A stretch of DNA of 56,095 bases from an uncultured Alistipes sp. (lineage in GTDB: Bacteria; Bacteroidota; Bacteroidia; Bacteroidales; Rikenellaceae). Made by a program: the position numbers and the translations under genes. The DNA lies in NCBI GenBank assembly GCA_944321755.1, contig CALUMM010000012.1, forward strand, positions 1 to 56,095, read 5' to 3'. This document shows, one piece after another, positions 23,869 through 32,685 of this stretch (within the stretch, counting starts at the first letter, position 1; each line of letters begins with the position of its first letter). The notes beneath the pieces are model-generated. The model worked only from the letters and a program-made list of their open reading frames with translations, was not told the DNA's origin and ran no database searches.

Positions 23869-26800
23869 ATGACAACTTTTGATAAGTTCAAAACTTATTG
23901 CCTGAAATTTTGTGCCCGGACCCGTCGGAGCCTCTCTATCGGAGTGACGGTTGCCGTTCTCAGCCTCTTCAGCCAACAGGCGCTGGCACAGAATGCTTCG
24001 CAGCAGATCCGGGTCGACGTGAGCGACACGCCCCTGGAACAGGTGCTGAAAAGCATCGAGAAACAAAGCAGCTACACCTTTTTCTACAACAACGAGATCG
24101 ACGTGGCCCGGAAGGTGACGGTCCACGTTGCGGACAGCGACATCAATGCCGTCGTCAGCAGCGTGCTGCGCGGCACGGACATCGCCTACCGGATTGCGGA
24201 GAACCGCGTGGTACTCTACAAGGGGGGGGGTAATCCCGACGACCAGGAGCGTACCATCACCGGTAAGATCACCGACGCTACGGGGCTTCCGCTGATCGGC
24301 GTGACGGTGCTGGTTCCGGGGACGAATTTCGCCACCGTCACGGACCTGAACGGCGATTACAGCATCAAGGTTCCGGGATCGAGCGCCAGGATCACCTTCT
24401 CCTACGTGGGTTACGAGACCCAGGAGCGGATCGCCGGGAGCCAGACGACCATCGACCTGCAGATGCAGGAGAGCACGGCCGAGATCGGTGCCGTCGTGGT
24501 CACGGCCCTGGGTATCAAGCGTTCGGAGAAGGCCCTTTCGTACAACGTCCAGCAGGTGAACTCCGAAGACATCATCGGCAACAAGGACGCCAACTTCATC
24601 AACTCGCTCAACGGCAAGGTGGCCGGTGTGACGATCAACGCCTCGTCGTCGGGAGTCGGCGGTGCGTCGAAGGTGGTCATGCGAGGCAGCAAGGCGATTT
24701 CGCAGTCGTCGAACGCCCTCTACGTGATCGACGGTATCCCGATGTTCAACCTCGGCAACGAGGGCGGCACGGAGTTCGACTCGCGCGGTACGACGGAGGC
24801 CATCGCCGACATCAACCCCGAGGATATCGAGTCGATTTCGGTGCTGACGGGAGCTGCGGCTGCGGCCCTCTACGGTAACAACGCCGCCAACGGTGCCATC
24901 GTCATCACCACGAAGAAAGGAAAGGCCGGATCGCTGAGCGTGACGCTGTCGCAGAACACGGAGTTCCTGCGTCCGTTCCGGATGCCGGAGTTCCAGAACC
25001 GCTACGGCACGGGCAGTCAGGCCTCGTCGTCGTCATCGGTGGACAAGAGCTGGGGCGCACGCCTCAATTCGGCCACGATGCGGGACTACGACCCGGCCAG
25101 CGACTTCCTGCAGACGGGTATCGTGACGACCGAGACCGTGGCGCTCTCGACGGGAACCGAGAAGAACCAGACCTACATTTCGGCATCGGCCGTCAATTCG
25201 CAGGGCATGGTTCCGAACAACGACTACGACCGCTACAACTTCACGTTCCGCAACACGACGTCGTTCCTCCAGGACCGCATGACGCTCGACGTGGGCGCCT
25301 CGTACATCAAGCAGAGCGACATGAACATGGTCAACCAGGGTACCTACTCGAACCCGCTGGTAACGGCCTACCTCTTCCCGCGCGGGAACGACTGGGAGGA
25401 TATCCAGATGTACGAGCGCTGGGATTCGGACCGCAAGATCGCCACGCAGTACTGGCCGGAGAAGATGTTTTCGGCGCTGACGGGCCAGAACCCCTACTGG
25501 ATCTCGTACCGGAACCTGCGCGAGAACCGGAAGGACCGCTACATGCTCAATGCGAACCTGAGCTACAAGATTCTCGACTGGCTGTCGGTTTCGGGGCGCG
25601 TGCGGATCGACAACTCGAACAACGAATACACGAAGAAACTCTACGCCACGTCGAACTCGACGCTGACGAACGAGAGTTCGGACGCCCTGTCGAAGGGATC
25701 GTTCATGCTCGAACGCACGCTCGACAAGCAGACCTACGCCGACCTGCTGGTGAACATCAACAAGACGTTCGGTGAGGATTGGTCGCTGCAGGCCAACCTC
25801 GGAACGTCGTATTCGGACATGCAGCAGAGCCTCTTCAGCAACGAGGGTCCGATCATGTCGACGGGCATTGCCAACGTCTTCAACGTCATGCAGCTCGACA
25901 ACAGCAAGACCAAGCGGATCCAGTCGAGCTACCACGACCAGACGCAGTCGGTCTTCGCATCGGTCGAGGCCGGATACAAGAACACCTACTTCCTGACGCT
26001 CACCGGGCGCAGCGACTGGCCTTCGCAGCTGGCCGGCAACTTTTCGGTGAAGAAGTCGTTCTTCTATCCGTCGGTCGGAGCGTCGGTGGTGCTGTCCGAG
26101 GCGCTTCCGATGCCGAAATGGATCGGTTACCTGAAGCTCCGCGGATCGTTCGCCTCGGTGGGTCTTCCGATTCCGCGCTTCCTGGCGCAGCAGACCTACG
26201 AGTGGGACAACGCCACGCAGCAGTGGTCGTCGAAGACCCACTACCCGATGGGCGAGCTGAAGCCCGAACGCACGGATTCGTGGGAGGTCGGTCTGACGGC
26301 GCGCTTCCTGAAGCACTTCAACGTCGACCTGAGCCTCTACACGGCGAAGACCTACAACCAGACCTTCGACCCGGGGATCTCGCCCTCGTCGGGCTACTCG
26401 ACGATGTACATCCAAACGGGTTCGGTCCGCAACAAGGGTATCGAGCTTTCGGCGGGCTACTCGAACGAATGGGGTAAATTCGGCTGGTCGTCGAACTTCA
26501 CCTTCAGCGCCAACCGCAACGAGATCCTCGAACTCATGGAGGGCTACGTGATCCCGATCACGAACGAACCGATGACGCTCGACCGCCTGGACATCGGCGG
26601 ACTGGGCTACGCGCGCTTCCTGCTGAAGAAGGGCGGCTCGCTGGGCGACCTCTACTCGACGGCCGACCTGCGGCGCGACAGCAAGGGCTACGTCTACGTG
26701 GATGCCGACGGCAAGGTGGTCAGCAACACGACCGACGTCGACGACATCAAGCTGGGTTCGGTCTTCCCGAAGGCGAACCTCGCCTGGCGCAACGACTTCA

Positions 26801-27258
26801 ACTACGGCAACCTGAACTTCGGATTTATGCTGTCGGCACGCCTGGGCGGCATCGTCTACTCGGCGACGCAGGCCTACATGGACTACTACGGCGTATCGGA
26901 GGCCTCGGCCGCCGCACGCGACTTCGGAGGCGTGGTGGTCAACGGCGACCTGATCAGCGCCGAGAACTGGTACTCGGTGGTTGCGGCGCAGGGCGGACTT
27001 CCGCAATACTACACCTATTCGGCGACGAACTTCCGGCTGCAGGAGGTGTCGGTCGGCTACACGATCCCGAAGGAGAAGTTCTGGAACATCGCGGACATCA
27101 CGATTTCGCTCGTGGGGCGCAACCTCTGGATGATCTACTGCGAGGCGCCGTTCGACCCGGAGGCCGTGGCCACGACGGGCAACTACTACCAGGGCATCGA
27201 CAACTTCATGATGCCTTCGACGCGGAACCTGGGCTTCAACATCAGACTTAAATTCTAA
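23869..27258 (+). CDS. SusC/RagA-family TonB-dependent transporter with STN domain
   Basis: The protein has 1129 residues from the ATG at 23869, which has AAAGG just upstream; the earlier ATG at 23797 adds 24 residues that do not belong to a signal peptide. The long signal region (SIGVTVAVLSLFSQQALAQ) is followed by STN (about 45-117, VLKSIEKQSSYTFFYN), a carboxypeptidase-regulatory-like domain (GKITDATGLPLIGVTVLVPG), a plug (NALYVIDGIPM, GAIVITTKKG) and a barrel ending NIRLKF. A G9 run (24222-24230) encodes KGGGN directly after STN. It should import the oligosaccharide bound by SusD and signal to FecR at 22786. The locus content points to N-glycan fragments as substrate. Confidence 0.95.
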   Translation: MTTFDKFKTYCLKFCARTRRSLSIGVTVAVLSLFSQQALAQNASQQIRVDVSDTPLEQVLKSIEKQSSYTFFYNNEIDVARKVTVHVADSDINAVVSSVLRGTDIAYRIAENRVVLYKGGGNPDDQERTITGKITDATGLPLIGVTVLVPGTNFATVTDLNGDYSIKVPGSSARITFSYVGYETQERIAGSQTTIDLQMQESTAEIGAVVVTALGIKRSEKALSYNVQQVNSEDIIGNKDANFINSLNGKVAGVTINASSSGVGGASKVVMRGSKAISQSSNALYVIDGIPMFNLGNEGGTEFDSRGTTEAIADINPEDIESISVLTGAAAAALYGNNAANGAIVITTKKGKAGSLSVTLSQNTEFLRPFRMPEFQNRYGTGSQASSSSSVDKSWGARLNSATMRDYDPASDFLQTGIVTTETVALSTGTEKNQTYISASAVNSQGMVPNNDYDRYNFTFRNTTSFLQDRMTLDVGASYIKQSDMNMVNQGTYSNPLVTAYLFPRGNDWEDIQMYERWDSDRKIATQYWPEKMFSALTGQNPYWISYRNLRENRKDRYMLNANLSYKILDWLSVSGRVRIDNSNNEYTKKLYATSNSTLTNESSDALSKGSFMLERTLDKQTYADLLVNINKTFGEDWSLQANLGTSYSDMQQSLFSNEGPIMSTGIANVFNVMQLDNSKTKRIQSSYHDQTQSVFASVEAGYKNTYFLTLTGRSDWPSQLAGNFSVKKSFFYPSVGASVVLSEALPMPKWIGYLKLRGSFASVGLPIPRFLAQQTYEWDNATQQWSSKTHYPMGELKPERTDSWEVGLTARFLKHFNVDLSLYTAKTYNQTFDPGISPSSGYSTMYIQTGSVRNKGIELSAGYSNEWGKFGWSSNFTFSANRNEILELMEGYVIPITNEPMTLDRLDIGGLGYARFLLKKGGSLGDLYSTADLRRDSKGYVYVDADGKVVSNTTDVDDIKLGSVFPKANLAWRNDFNYGNLNFGFMLSARLGGIVYSATQAYMDYYGVSEASAAARDFGGVVVNGDLISAENWYSVVAAQGGLPQYYTYSATNFRLQEVSVGYTIPKEKFWNIADITISLVGRNLWMIYCEAPFDPEAVATTGNYYQGIDNFMMPSTRNLGFNIRLKF
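24222..24230 (+). repeat. G9 homopolymer inside susC (STN/linker junction)
   Basis: Nine G encode the linker Lys-Gly-Gly-Gly around residues 118-121, immediately after the STN domain. A gain or loss of one base would truncate the transporter. The position matches the C9 tract of the other susC. Confidence 0.9.
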
Positions 27259-27267
27259 CCAAGGATC

Positions 27268-28842
27268 ATGAAAACGATATACAGCAAGATATGTTTCGGT
27301 GCGGGACTGCTTGGGAGCCTTGTGCTGGGCTCGTGCACCGGAGACTACATGGACTACAACCGCAACTGGGCGGAGGTTACCGCCGACGAGATGCAGCGTG
27401 ACGAGTATCTGATCAGTTCGCTGCTGGGCGGAATGCAGAACAACGTGATTCCGGCCGAGGAGCACCTGAACCAGTTTACGGAGTGCCTGCTGGGCGGCAT
27501 CTGGGGCGGTTATTTCGCCGATTCGCAGTCGTGGGCGACGTCGTTCTCGTACTTCAACCCGTCGCAGGACTGGCTGGGCAAGATGTACCTGGACGTGATT
27601 CCGAACGTCTATTCGAACTGGCTGGGGCTTCAGGCCGCCACGAGCGACGAATCGATCCTGGCCGTGGGCAAGATCGTGAAGTCCGCGGCGTTCCAGCGCA
27701 TCACGGACGCCTACGGGCCGATCCCCTACAGCCAGATCGGCACCGACGGCAAGGTGACGGCGCCGCTGGACACGCAGAAGGAGGTCTATACGAAGATCTT
27801 CGAGGAGCTGGACGAGGCGGTCGCCACGCTGACGGAGCACCGCGGGACGTCAATCTCGGCGGCGGCCGACAAGGTTTACGCCGGGGATCTGGACAAGTGG
27901 ATCAAGTTTGCCAACTCGCTGAAGCTGCGCATGGCGATGCGTCTGGTCTACGCGGACCCGACGACGGCGGAGCAGCGCGCCCGGGAGGCGATCGACACCT
28001 CGGACGGCAAACTGGGCGTGATGGCGTCGAACGACGACAACGCCTACCTTTCGGGGATCAACATCAACCCCTTCTACAAGGTGGCCTACGAGTACAACGG
28101 CGGTGAGACGCGCATTTCGGCCGACCTGCTGAACTACATGAAGAGCTGGAACGACCCGCGCATCAGCGTCTATGCGAAACCCTGCACGATCACGGGCCGC
28201 ACGAACGAATACTGGGGTCTGCGCATCGGCAACGAATATGCGATCGCCAAGGGCCAGGCCTACTCGAACCTGAACATCGCGCAGAATGACCCGATTCTGT
28301 GGATGAACGTTTCGGAGGTGATGTTCCTGCGTGCCGAGATGGCGCTCTACGGCTGGGACACGGGCGATACGGCCGAGAACTACTACCGCCGCGGCGTGGA
28401 GCTGTCGTTTGCGAAGTGGGGCGTGGAAAGCGGCAGCTACCTGTCGAGCCAGACCCAGGTCGGGACCTACAACGACCCGAACGGCACCTATACGTTCACG
28501 CCCGATACGGAGTGCGTTCCGGCATGGAACTACATGGACCAGAAGCTCCAGCTCGAACAGATCATCACACAGAAGTGGATCGCCAACTTCCCGCTGGGGC
28601 ATGAGGCATGGGCCGAATTCCGCCGCACGGGCTATCCGAAACTGCAGCCCACGGCTGTGAACCTGAGCGGCGGCGACGTTGCCGCCGGGAAGTTCGCCCG
28701 CCGTCTGACCTACCCCTCGGACGAATACAAGACCAACGGAGTCAACCTGACGCGCGCCGTAGGCCGCGACCTGCCCGACGGCGGGGACCGGTTCTCGACG
28801 CACACGTGGTGGGACTGCAATCCGGACCTGGTTAACGAATAA
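27268..28842 (+). CDS. SusD-like nutrient-binding outer-membrane lipoprotein
   Basis: The protein has 524 residues with lipobox LVLGSC (Cys23). The opening GDYMDYNRNWAEVTADEM and the helices AVGKIVKSAAFQRITDAYGPIPYSQ and NDPILWMNVSEVMFLRAEMA (in pieces) match the SusD-like group used by N-glycan and peptidoglycan-like loci (SusD-like_2 type). It starts 9 bases after susC and ends 15 bases before the next gene, in a tight operon. It binds the glycan at the surface and closes the SusC barrel. Confidence 0.94.
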   Translation: MKTIYSKICFGAGLLGSLVLGSCTGDYMDYNRNWAEVTADEMQRDEYLISSLLGGMQNNVIPAEEHLNQFTECLLGGIWGGYFADSQSWATSFSYFNPSQDWLGKMYLDVIPNVYSNWLGLQAATSDESILAVGKIVKSAAFQRITDAYGPIPYSQIGTDGKVTAPLDTQKEVYTKIFEELDEAVATLTEHRGTSISAAADKVYAGDLDKWIKFANSLKLRMAMRLVYADPTTAEQRAREAIDTSDGKLGVMASNDDNAYLSGININPFYKVAYEYNGGETRISADLLNYMKSWNDPRISVYAKPCTITGRTNEYWGLRIGNEYAIAKGQAYSNLNIAQNDPILWMNVSEVMFLRAEMALYGWDTGDTAENYYRRGVELSFAKWGVESGSYLSSQTQVGTYNDPNGTYTFTPDTECVPAWNYMDQKLQLEQIITQKWIANFPLGHEAWAEFRRTGYPKLQPTAVNLSGGDVAAGKFARRLTYPSDEYKTNGVNLTRAVGRDLPDGGDRFSTHTWWDCNPDLVNE

Positions 28843-28857
28843 AATCTCAAGAGAACG

Positions 28858-29865
28858 ATGAAAAAAGGAATCAACATAGGAGCGCTGCTGCTTGCAGCGA
28901 CGCTGACGCTCGTCTCCTGCAGCGACTGGACCGACGTGGACAACCTGAAGGTCGAGTACGGCAACGTGGAGCAGGAGAATCCCGAGCTGTATGCCCAATA
29001 CCTTTCCTCGCTGCGGGCCTACCGCCAGAGCGACCACACGCAGGTCTACGCCTGGTATGACAACAGCGTGAAGGTGCCCGTATCGCGGGCGCACTACCTG
29101 CGCGACATCCCCGACAGCATCGACGTGGTGAGCCTGATCTACCCGGACAAGCTGACGCAGAGCGAACTGGACCAGATTGCCGAACTGCAGGAGCAGAAGG
29201 GCATGAAGGTGATCTACACGATCGACTTCGACCGGATGAAGAGCGACTACACGAACAACATTGCGCCGCACGATCCGGACCGGACGTTCCGCTCCTACCT
29301 GGCCGACTCGCTCTCCTACGCGCTGTCGCTGCTGAAGAAGTACCCCTACGACGGGATCTGCATCGGCTATGCGGGCAAACCGACGACGCTCATGGACGAT
29401 GCCGAGCGGAAGGAGTACATGGAGAACGAGAACTGCTTCATCGGGATTCTGCAGGACTGGTGCTCGCGCAACGAGGGTGTGGAACTGACGTTCCTGGGCT
29501 CGCCGGAGAACCTGCTCGACCAGAGCATCCTGTCGGAGTGTTCGATGATCCTGCTCGACGGCCGCACGACGGTCTCCTCGAACGAGCTGACAACGGTCAT
29601 GACGAAGGGTTACCTTCCGGAGTGTGCCGACCGTTACGGAATGGTTGTTTCGGGGCTTCCGCTTGTCGGCACGAACAAGTATTCGACCTACACGGACGGC
29701 ACGCCGGCCACGGATGCGGTGGCCGCATGGGCGAACATGCCGCAGCAGGGAATCCGGATCCGCGCCGTAGGGGTCTACGACTTTTCGGGAGACTACTTCA
29801 ACGCGGACAACAGCTACAAGAATATGCGTAACATGATCACGACGCTGAACCCGTCGATCAAATAA
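28858..29865 (+). CDS. Catalytically inactive GH18-like surface glycan-binding lipoprotein
   Basis: The protein has 335 residues with lipobox LVSC (Cys21). It has a GH18-type barrel, but the catalytic motif DxxDxDxE is degenerate. At 165-173 the sequence is DGICIGYAG, so the positions for the catalytic Asp and Glu (170 and 172) are Gly and Ala. The active enzyme of this locus has D314 and E316 at the matching places. The residue loss with an otherwise well-kept fold suggests a binding protein that holds N-glycans at the surface. Comparable GH18-like binding proteins sit in the high-mannose N-glycan locus of Bacteroides thetaiotaomicron (BT_3983-3987 region). Confidence 0.85.
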   Translation: MKKGINIGALLLAATLTLVSCSDWTDVDNLKVEYGNVEQENPELYAQYLSSLRAYRQSDHTQVYAWYDNSVKVPVSRAHYLRDIPDSIDVVSLIYPDKLTQSELDQIAELQEQKGMKVIYTIDFDRMKSDYTNNIAPHDPDRTFRSYLADSLSYALSLLKKYPYDGICIGYAGKPTTLMDDAERKEYMENENCFIGILQDWCSRNEGVELTFLGSPENLLDQSILSECSMILLDGRTTVSSNELTTVMTKGYLPECADRYGMVVSGLPLVGTNKYSTYTDGTPATDAVAAWANMPQQGIRIRAVGVYDFSGDYFNADNSYKNMRNMITTLNPSIK

Positions 29866-29879
29866 AAAGGACGAAGAAG

Positions 29880-31079
29880 ATGAAACGCCATATCAAACAG
29901 CTCTTCGTGATGCTGGCCGGAGCCGGAGTGCTTGTTTCGTGCCAGAAGGAGATGGAGAGCTTCGACAACAAAATCTACAATACGACGGATCAGATCGGTT
30001 CGGTCTACGTCGAGGAGGAGGCCGACAGCTATACGCGGACGCTGCAGGCGGAGCTTGCGATGCCGGTTTCGACGGATGTCACGTTCACCTATGCGGTCGA
30101 TGCCGCGGGGGTTGCGTGGTACAACACGGCCTATTCGGCCGCAGCCGTACTGCTGCCGGAGACGTACTACGAGATTCCGGAACCGACGGTAACGATCCCG
30201 GCCGGGGAGACGACGTCGGCCGAAGTCGAGGTACGCTTCCAGAATCTGCTGACGCTGGACAAGACGCAGGTTTACGTGCTTCCGGTATCGATCGAGGGTT
30301 CCAACGTTGCGGCGCTTGCGAGCCGCCGGACGGTCTATTTCGTGGTGAAGGAGGCGTCGCTGGTCAACACGGTAGCGAATCTGCGGGAGAATTCGGTCTG
30401 CGTTCCGAAGTGGAACAACGCCTATGCGCTGCAGAATCTCTCTCAGATAACGGCCGAAGCGCTGGTGAAGGTGGATGCCTTTGCCGACGGGCGCGGCAGC
30501 AACATTTCGACGCTGATGGGCGTCGAGGCGCACTTCCTGCTCCGTTTCGGCGACACGGCCCCGAACAACCAGCTTCAGGTTGTGGGACGCCCCTACGGTT
30601 CGACCAGCGACGAGAAACTCACCTCGTCGGACTGGACGGTCAAGGAGGGCGAATGGACGCACATCGCCGTGACGTACGACAGTTCGACGCATGAGGTGAA
30701 TGTCTACATCAACGGTGTCAAAAAGACGCCCCAGACGTTCACGACCTTCACGGGCAACGTCAACTGGGGCCGCTACTACAAGGAAGAGACGGAGACGGAA
30801 CGGAGTTTCTGGATCGGCTATTCGTATGATGAAGACCGTTATCTGGACGGCGACATCGCAGAGGTCCGCGTCTGGAACAAGATCCTGAGCGAAGAGGAGA
30901 TCAACGCTACGAACCATTTCTACAAGGTCTACGATCCGGATACGAACTACAACCTGGCCGCCTACTGGAAATTCAACGACGGCAACGGCACCGCGGTGAA
31001 GGACTACTCGCCCTACGGGAACGATGCCTCGGCAACGAAGGTTCTGACGTGGAACTCGGTGGAACTTCCCGCGAAATAG
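29880..31079 (+). CDS. DUF1735 plus LamG-domain surface glycan-binding lipoprotein
   Basis: The protein has 399 residues with lipobox LVSC (Cys21). Residues about 35-155 form a DUF1735 (BT_3987-like N-terminal) domain: EELAMPVSTDVTFTYAVD-like strands, PAGETTSAEVEV and YVLPVSIEG. Residues about 175-385 form a concanavalin-type LamG domain with EWTHIAVTYDSSTHEVNVYI and DGDIAEVRVWNKILSEEEI (in pieces). No catalytic residues are seen. Domain content equals the non-catalytic half of GH18 endoglycosidases such as BT_3987, so it probably binds N-glycans or glycoproteins at the cell surface. It is 15 bases downstream of the GH18-like gene and 29 bases upstream of the enzyme gene. Confidence 0.88.
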   Translation: MKRHIKQLFVMLAGAGVLVSCQKEMESFDNKIYNTTDQIGSVYVEEEADSYTRTLQAELAMPVSTDVTFTYAVDAAGVAWYNTAYSAAAVLLPETYYEIPEPTVTIPAGETTSAEVEVRFQNLLTLDKTQVYVLPVSIEGSNVAALASRRTVYFVVKEASLVNTVANLRENSVCVPKWNNAYALQNLSQITAEALVKVDAFADGRGSNISTLMGVEAHFLLRFGDTAPNNQLQVVGRPYGSTSDEKLTSSDWTVKEGEWTHIAVTYDSSTHEVNVYINGVKKTPQTFTTFTGNVNWGRYYKEETETERSFWIGYSYDEDRYLDGDIAEVRVWNKILSEEEINATNHFYKVYDPDTNYNLAAYWKFNDGNGTAVKDYSPYGNDASATKVLTWNSVELPAK

Positions 31080-31107
31080 GAAACAATAACGAAGAAAGGA
31101 AAACTTT

Positions 31108-32607
31108 ATGAAGACATACGAAATCATGAAACGCAAGGTCCTGTCGTTGGCGGTTCTGCTGTCGGCGGGAATCGCCGGGGGCTGCAACCAGACGGAGATC
31201 GGGATGGAGCCGGCAGACAACAGCGGGATCGTGTCGACGACGGCCCAGAAGGGCTACCTGACGGACGAGAATTCGCTGCGGGGTTCCGTATCGCTGGATG
31301 TCCGGACCCTGGGGACGGGAGAGGTCACGCTCTACGTTCGGGCGACGAAGCCGTCCGGGAGTGCGAGCACGGTATCGCTGGTCTATGCCCCGGAGCTTGT
31401 CGAGGCGTACAACGACCGCACGGGCAACCTGTACGAGGTGCTTCCCGAGACGCAGGTAACGCTGCCTGCGGGCGTCCTCACCCTGGAGGCCGGATCGCAG
31501 GCTTCGGAGGGCACGACGCTGCATTTCACGCTGAGCGGGGAGCAGCAGGTCAACGCCACTTATGTCATTCCGTTGCGTGCGGAGGTTGTTTCGGGGGAGT
31601 TGGAGATAAACACCGCGGACAGCGAATACCTGATCATCGTGAAGGTAACGGAGAATCCGGGCGACTGCGACAAGGGCGCCGACAAGTCGAAGGTTTTCTG
31701 CGTTCTGGAGACCAACGACGTAAGTCCGCTGAACGCCCTGAGCTTCAAGTTGGAAGAGTCGGGCAAATACCTCTTCGACGCCGTGGTTCTCTTCTCGGAC
31801 AACATCATTCTGGACGAGACGACGGGGACGGTACACGCGCTGGTCAACGAGCAGATCAAGAGCATCCTGAACGACCGCGACAAATACCTCAAGCCGCTGC
31901 AGGACCGGGGTATCAAGGTGATCCTGGCCATCACGCCGTACTGGACCCATGCCGGAGTCGCCAATCTGATGCCGGCGACGGCCGAGGCCTTTGCCAAGGA
32001 GCTGAAGATCATCTGCGACACCTATTCGCTGGACGGAGTCTTCTTCGATGACGAGTACACCTCGCTGCAGAATCCGGCACCGACGGGCTTCTACCCCACC
32101 AATACGGCCGAAGCTGCCGCGGATCTGATGTGGCGAGTGAAGATGCTGATGCCCGACCGCTGGGTAATCGCCTACCGTCTGGGCGCGATCTGGGAGATGA
32201 CGAGCGAAGGCTGCAAGTTCGAGGACCCGAACGGCAAGATCTGGCAGCCGGGCGACTACATCGACTATGTGATGGTGGATTACAGCGAATTGACTCCGGG
32301 CAGTGCGGCCGATTTTCCGGGACTTGCGACGGATCATTACGCCCGTTACAACTACAACTTCAACAGCAATACGCCGTCGTGGCCGACCGTAAGCGCGCTT
32401 GAAGAGACCCGCGACATCTACAAGAGCCTCGTCATCTACGGTTTGAATCCTTTCCATTCGTCGGGTTCCTACGATACGACGCCGGTGGGCACCAGTTCGG
32501 GAGAGAAGATGACGCAGATCGAAGCCCTGGAGCGGGTCTGCACGACGCTCTTCGACGAGCCGCTGGCATACGACGGAGTCAAGTACAGCGCCGACTACAA
32601 GAATTAG
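31108..32607 (+). CDS. GH18 endo-beta-N-acetylglucosaminidase lipoprotein (DUF1735-GH18)
   Basis: The protein has 499 residues; a start at codon 7 (31126) is also possible. Lipobox AGIAGGC gives Cys26. A DUF1735 domain covers about 45-180. The GH18 barrel (about 195-490) has the catalytic stretch LDGVFFDDEY, with D309, D314 and the acid/base E316; the Asp at the second position of DxxDxDxE is Phe312. The motif closely resembles Endo H/Endo F1-type enzymes, which cut between the two core GlcNAc residues of high-mannose or hybrid N-glycans. I infer release of glycans from glycoproteins at the cell surface, feeding SusC/SusD. Specificity (high-mannose or complex) cannot be decided from sequence alone. 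Confidence 0.9.
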   Translation: MKTYEIMKRKVLSLAVLLSAGIAGGCNQTEIGMEPADNSGIVSTTAQKGYLTDENSLRGSVSLDVRTLGTGEVTLYVRATKPSGSASTVSLVYAPELVEAYNDRTGNLYEVLPETQVTLPAGVLTLEAGSQASEGTTLHFTLSGEQQVNATYVIPLRAEVVSGELEINTADSEYLIIVKVTENPGDCDKGADKSKVFCVLETNDVSPLNALSFKLEESGKYLFDAVVLFSDNIILDETTGTVHALVNEQIKSILNDRDKYLKPLQDRGIKVILAITPYWTHAGVANLMPATAEAFAKELKIICDTYSLDGVFFDDEYTSLQNPAPTGFYPTNTAEAAADLMWRVKMLMPDRWVIAYRLGAIWEMTSEGCKFEDPNGKIWQPGDYIDYVMVDYSELTPGSAADFPGLATDHYARYNYNFNSNTPSWPTVSALEETRDIYKSLVIYGLNPFHSSGSYDTTPVGTSSGEKMTQIEALERVCTTLFDEPLAYDGVKYSADYKN

Positions 32608-32615
32608 TAACCAAC

Positions 32616-32667
32616 GGCTTCCCGGCACCGGTTCCGGGCAACGGACCGAGGCCCGGGTCGGGAAGCC
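32616..32667 (+). repeat. Long hairpin between the GH18 gene and the last lipoprotein gene
   Basis: GGCTTCCCG at 32616-32624 pairs with CGGGAAGCC-type sequence at 32659-32667, with further GC-rich pairing inside (ACCGG/CCGG). There is no T tract. It may reduce read-through or protect the upstream message. Confidence 0.6.
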
Positions 32668-32685
32668 CCAAACGAAAAGAGAACA

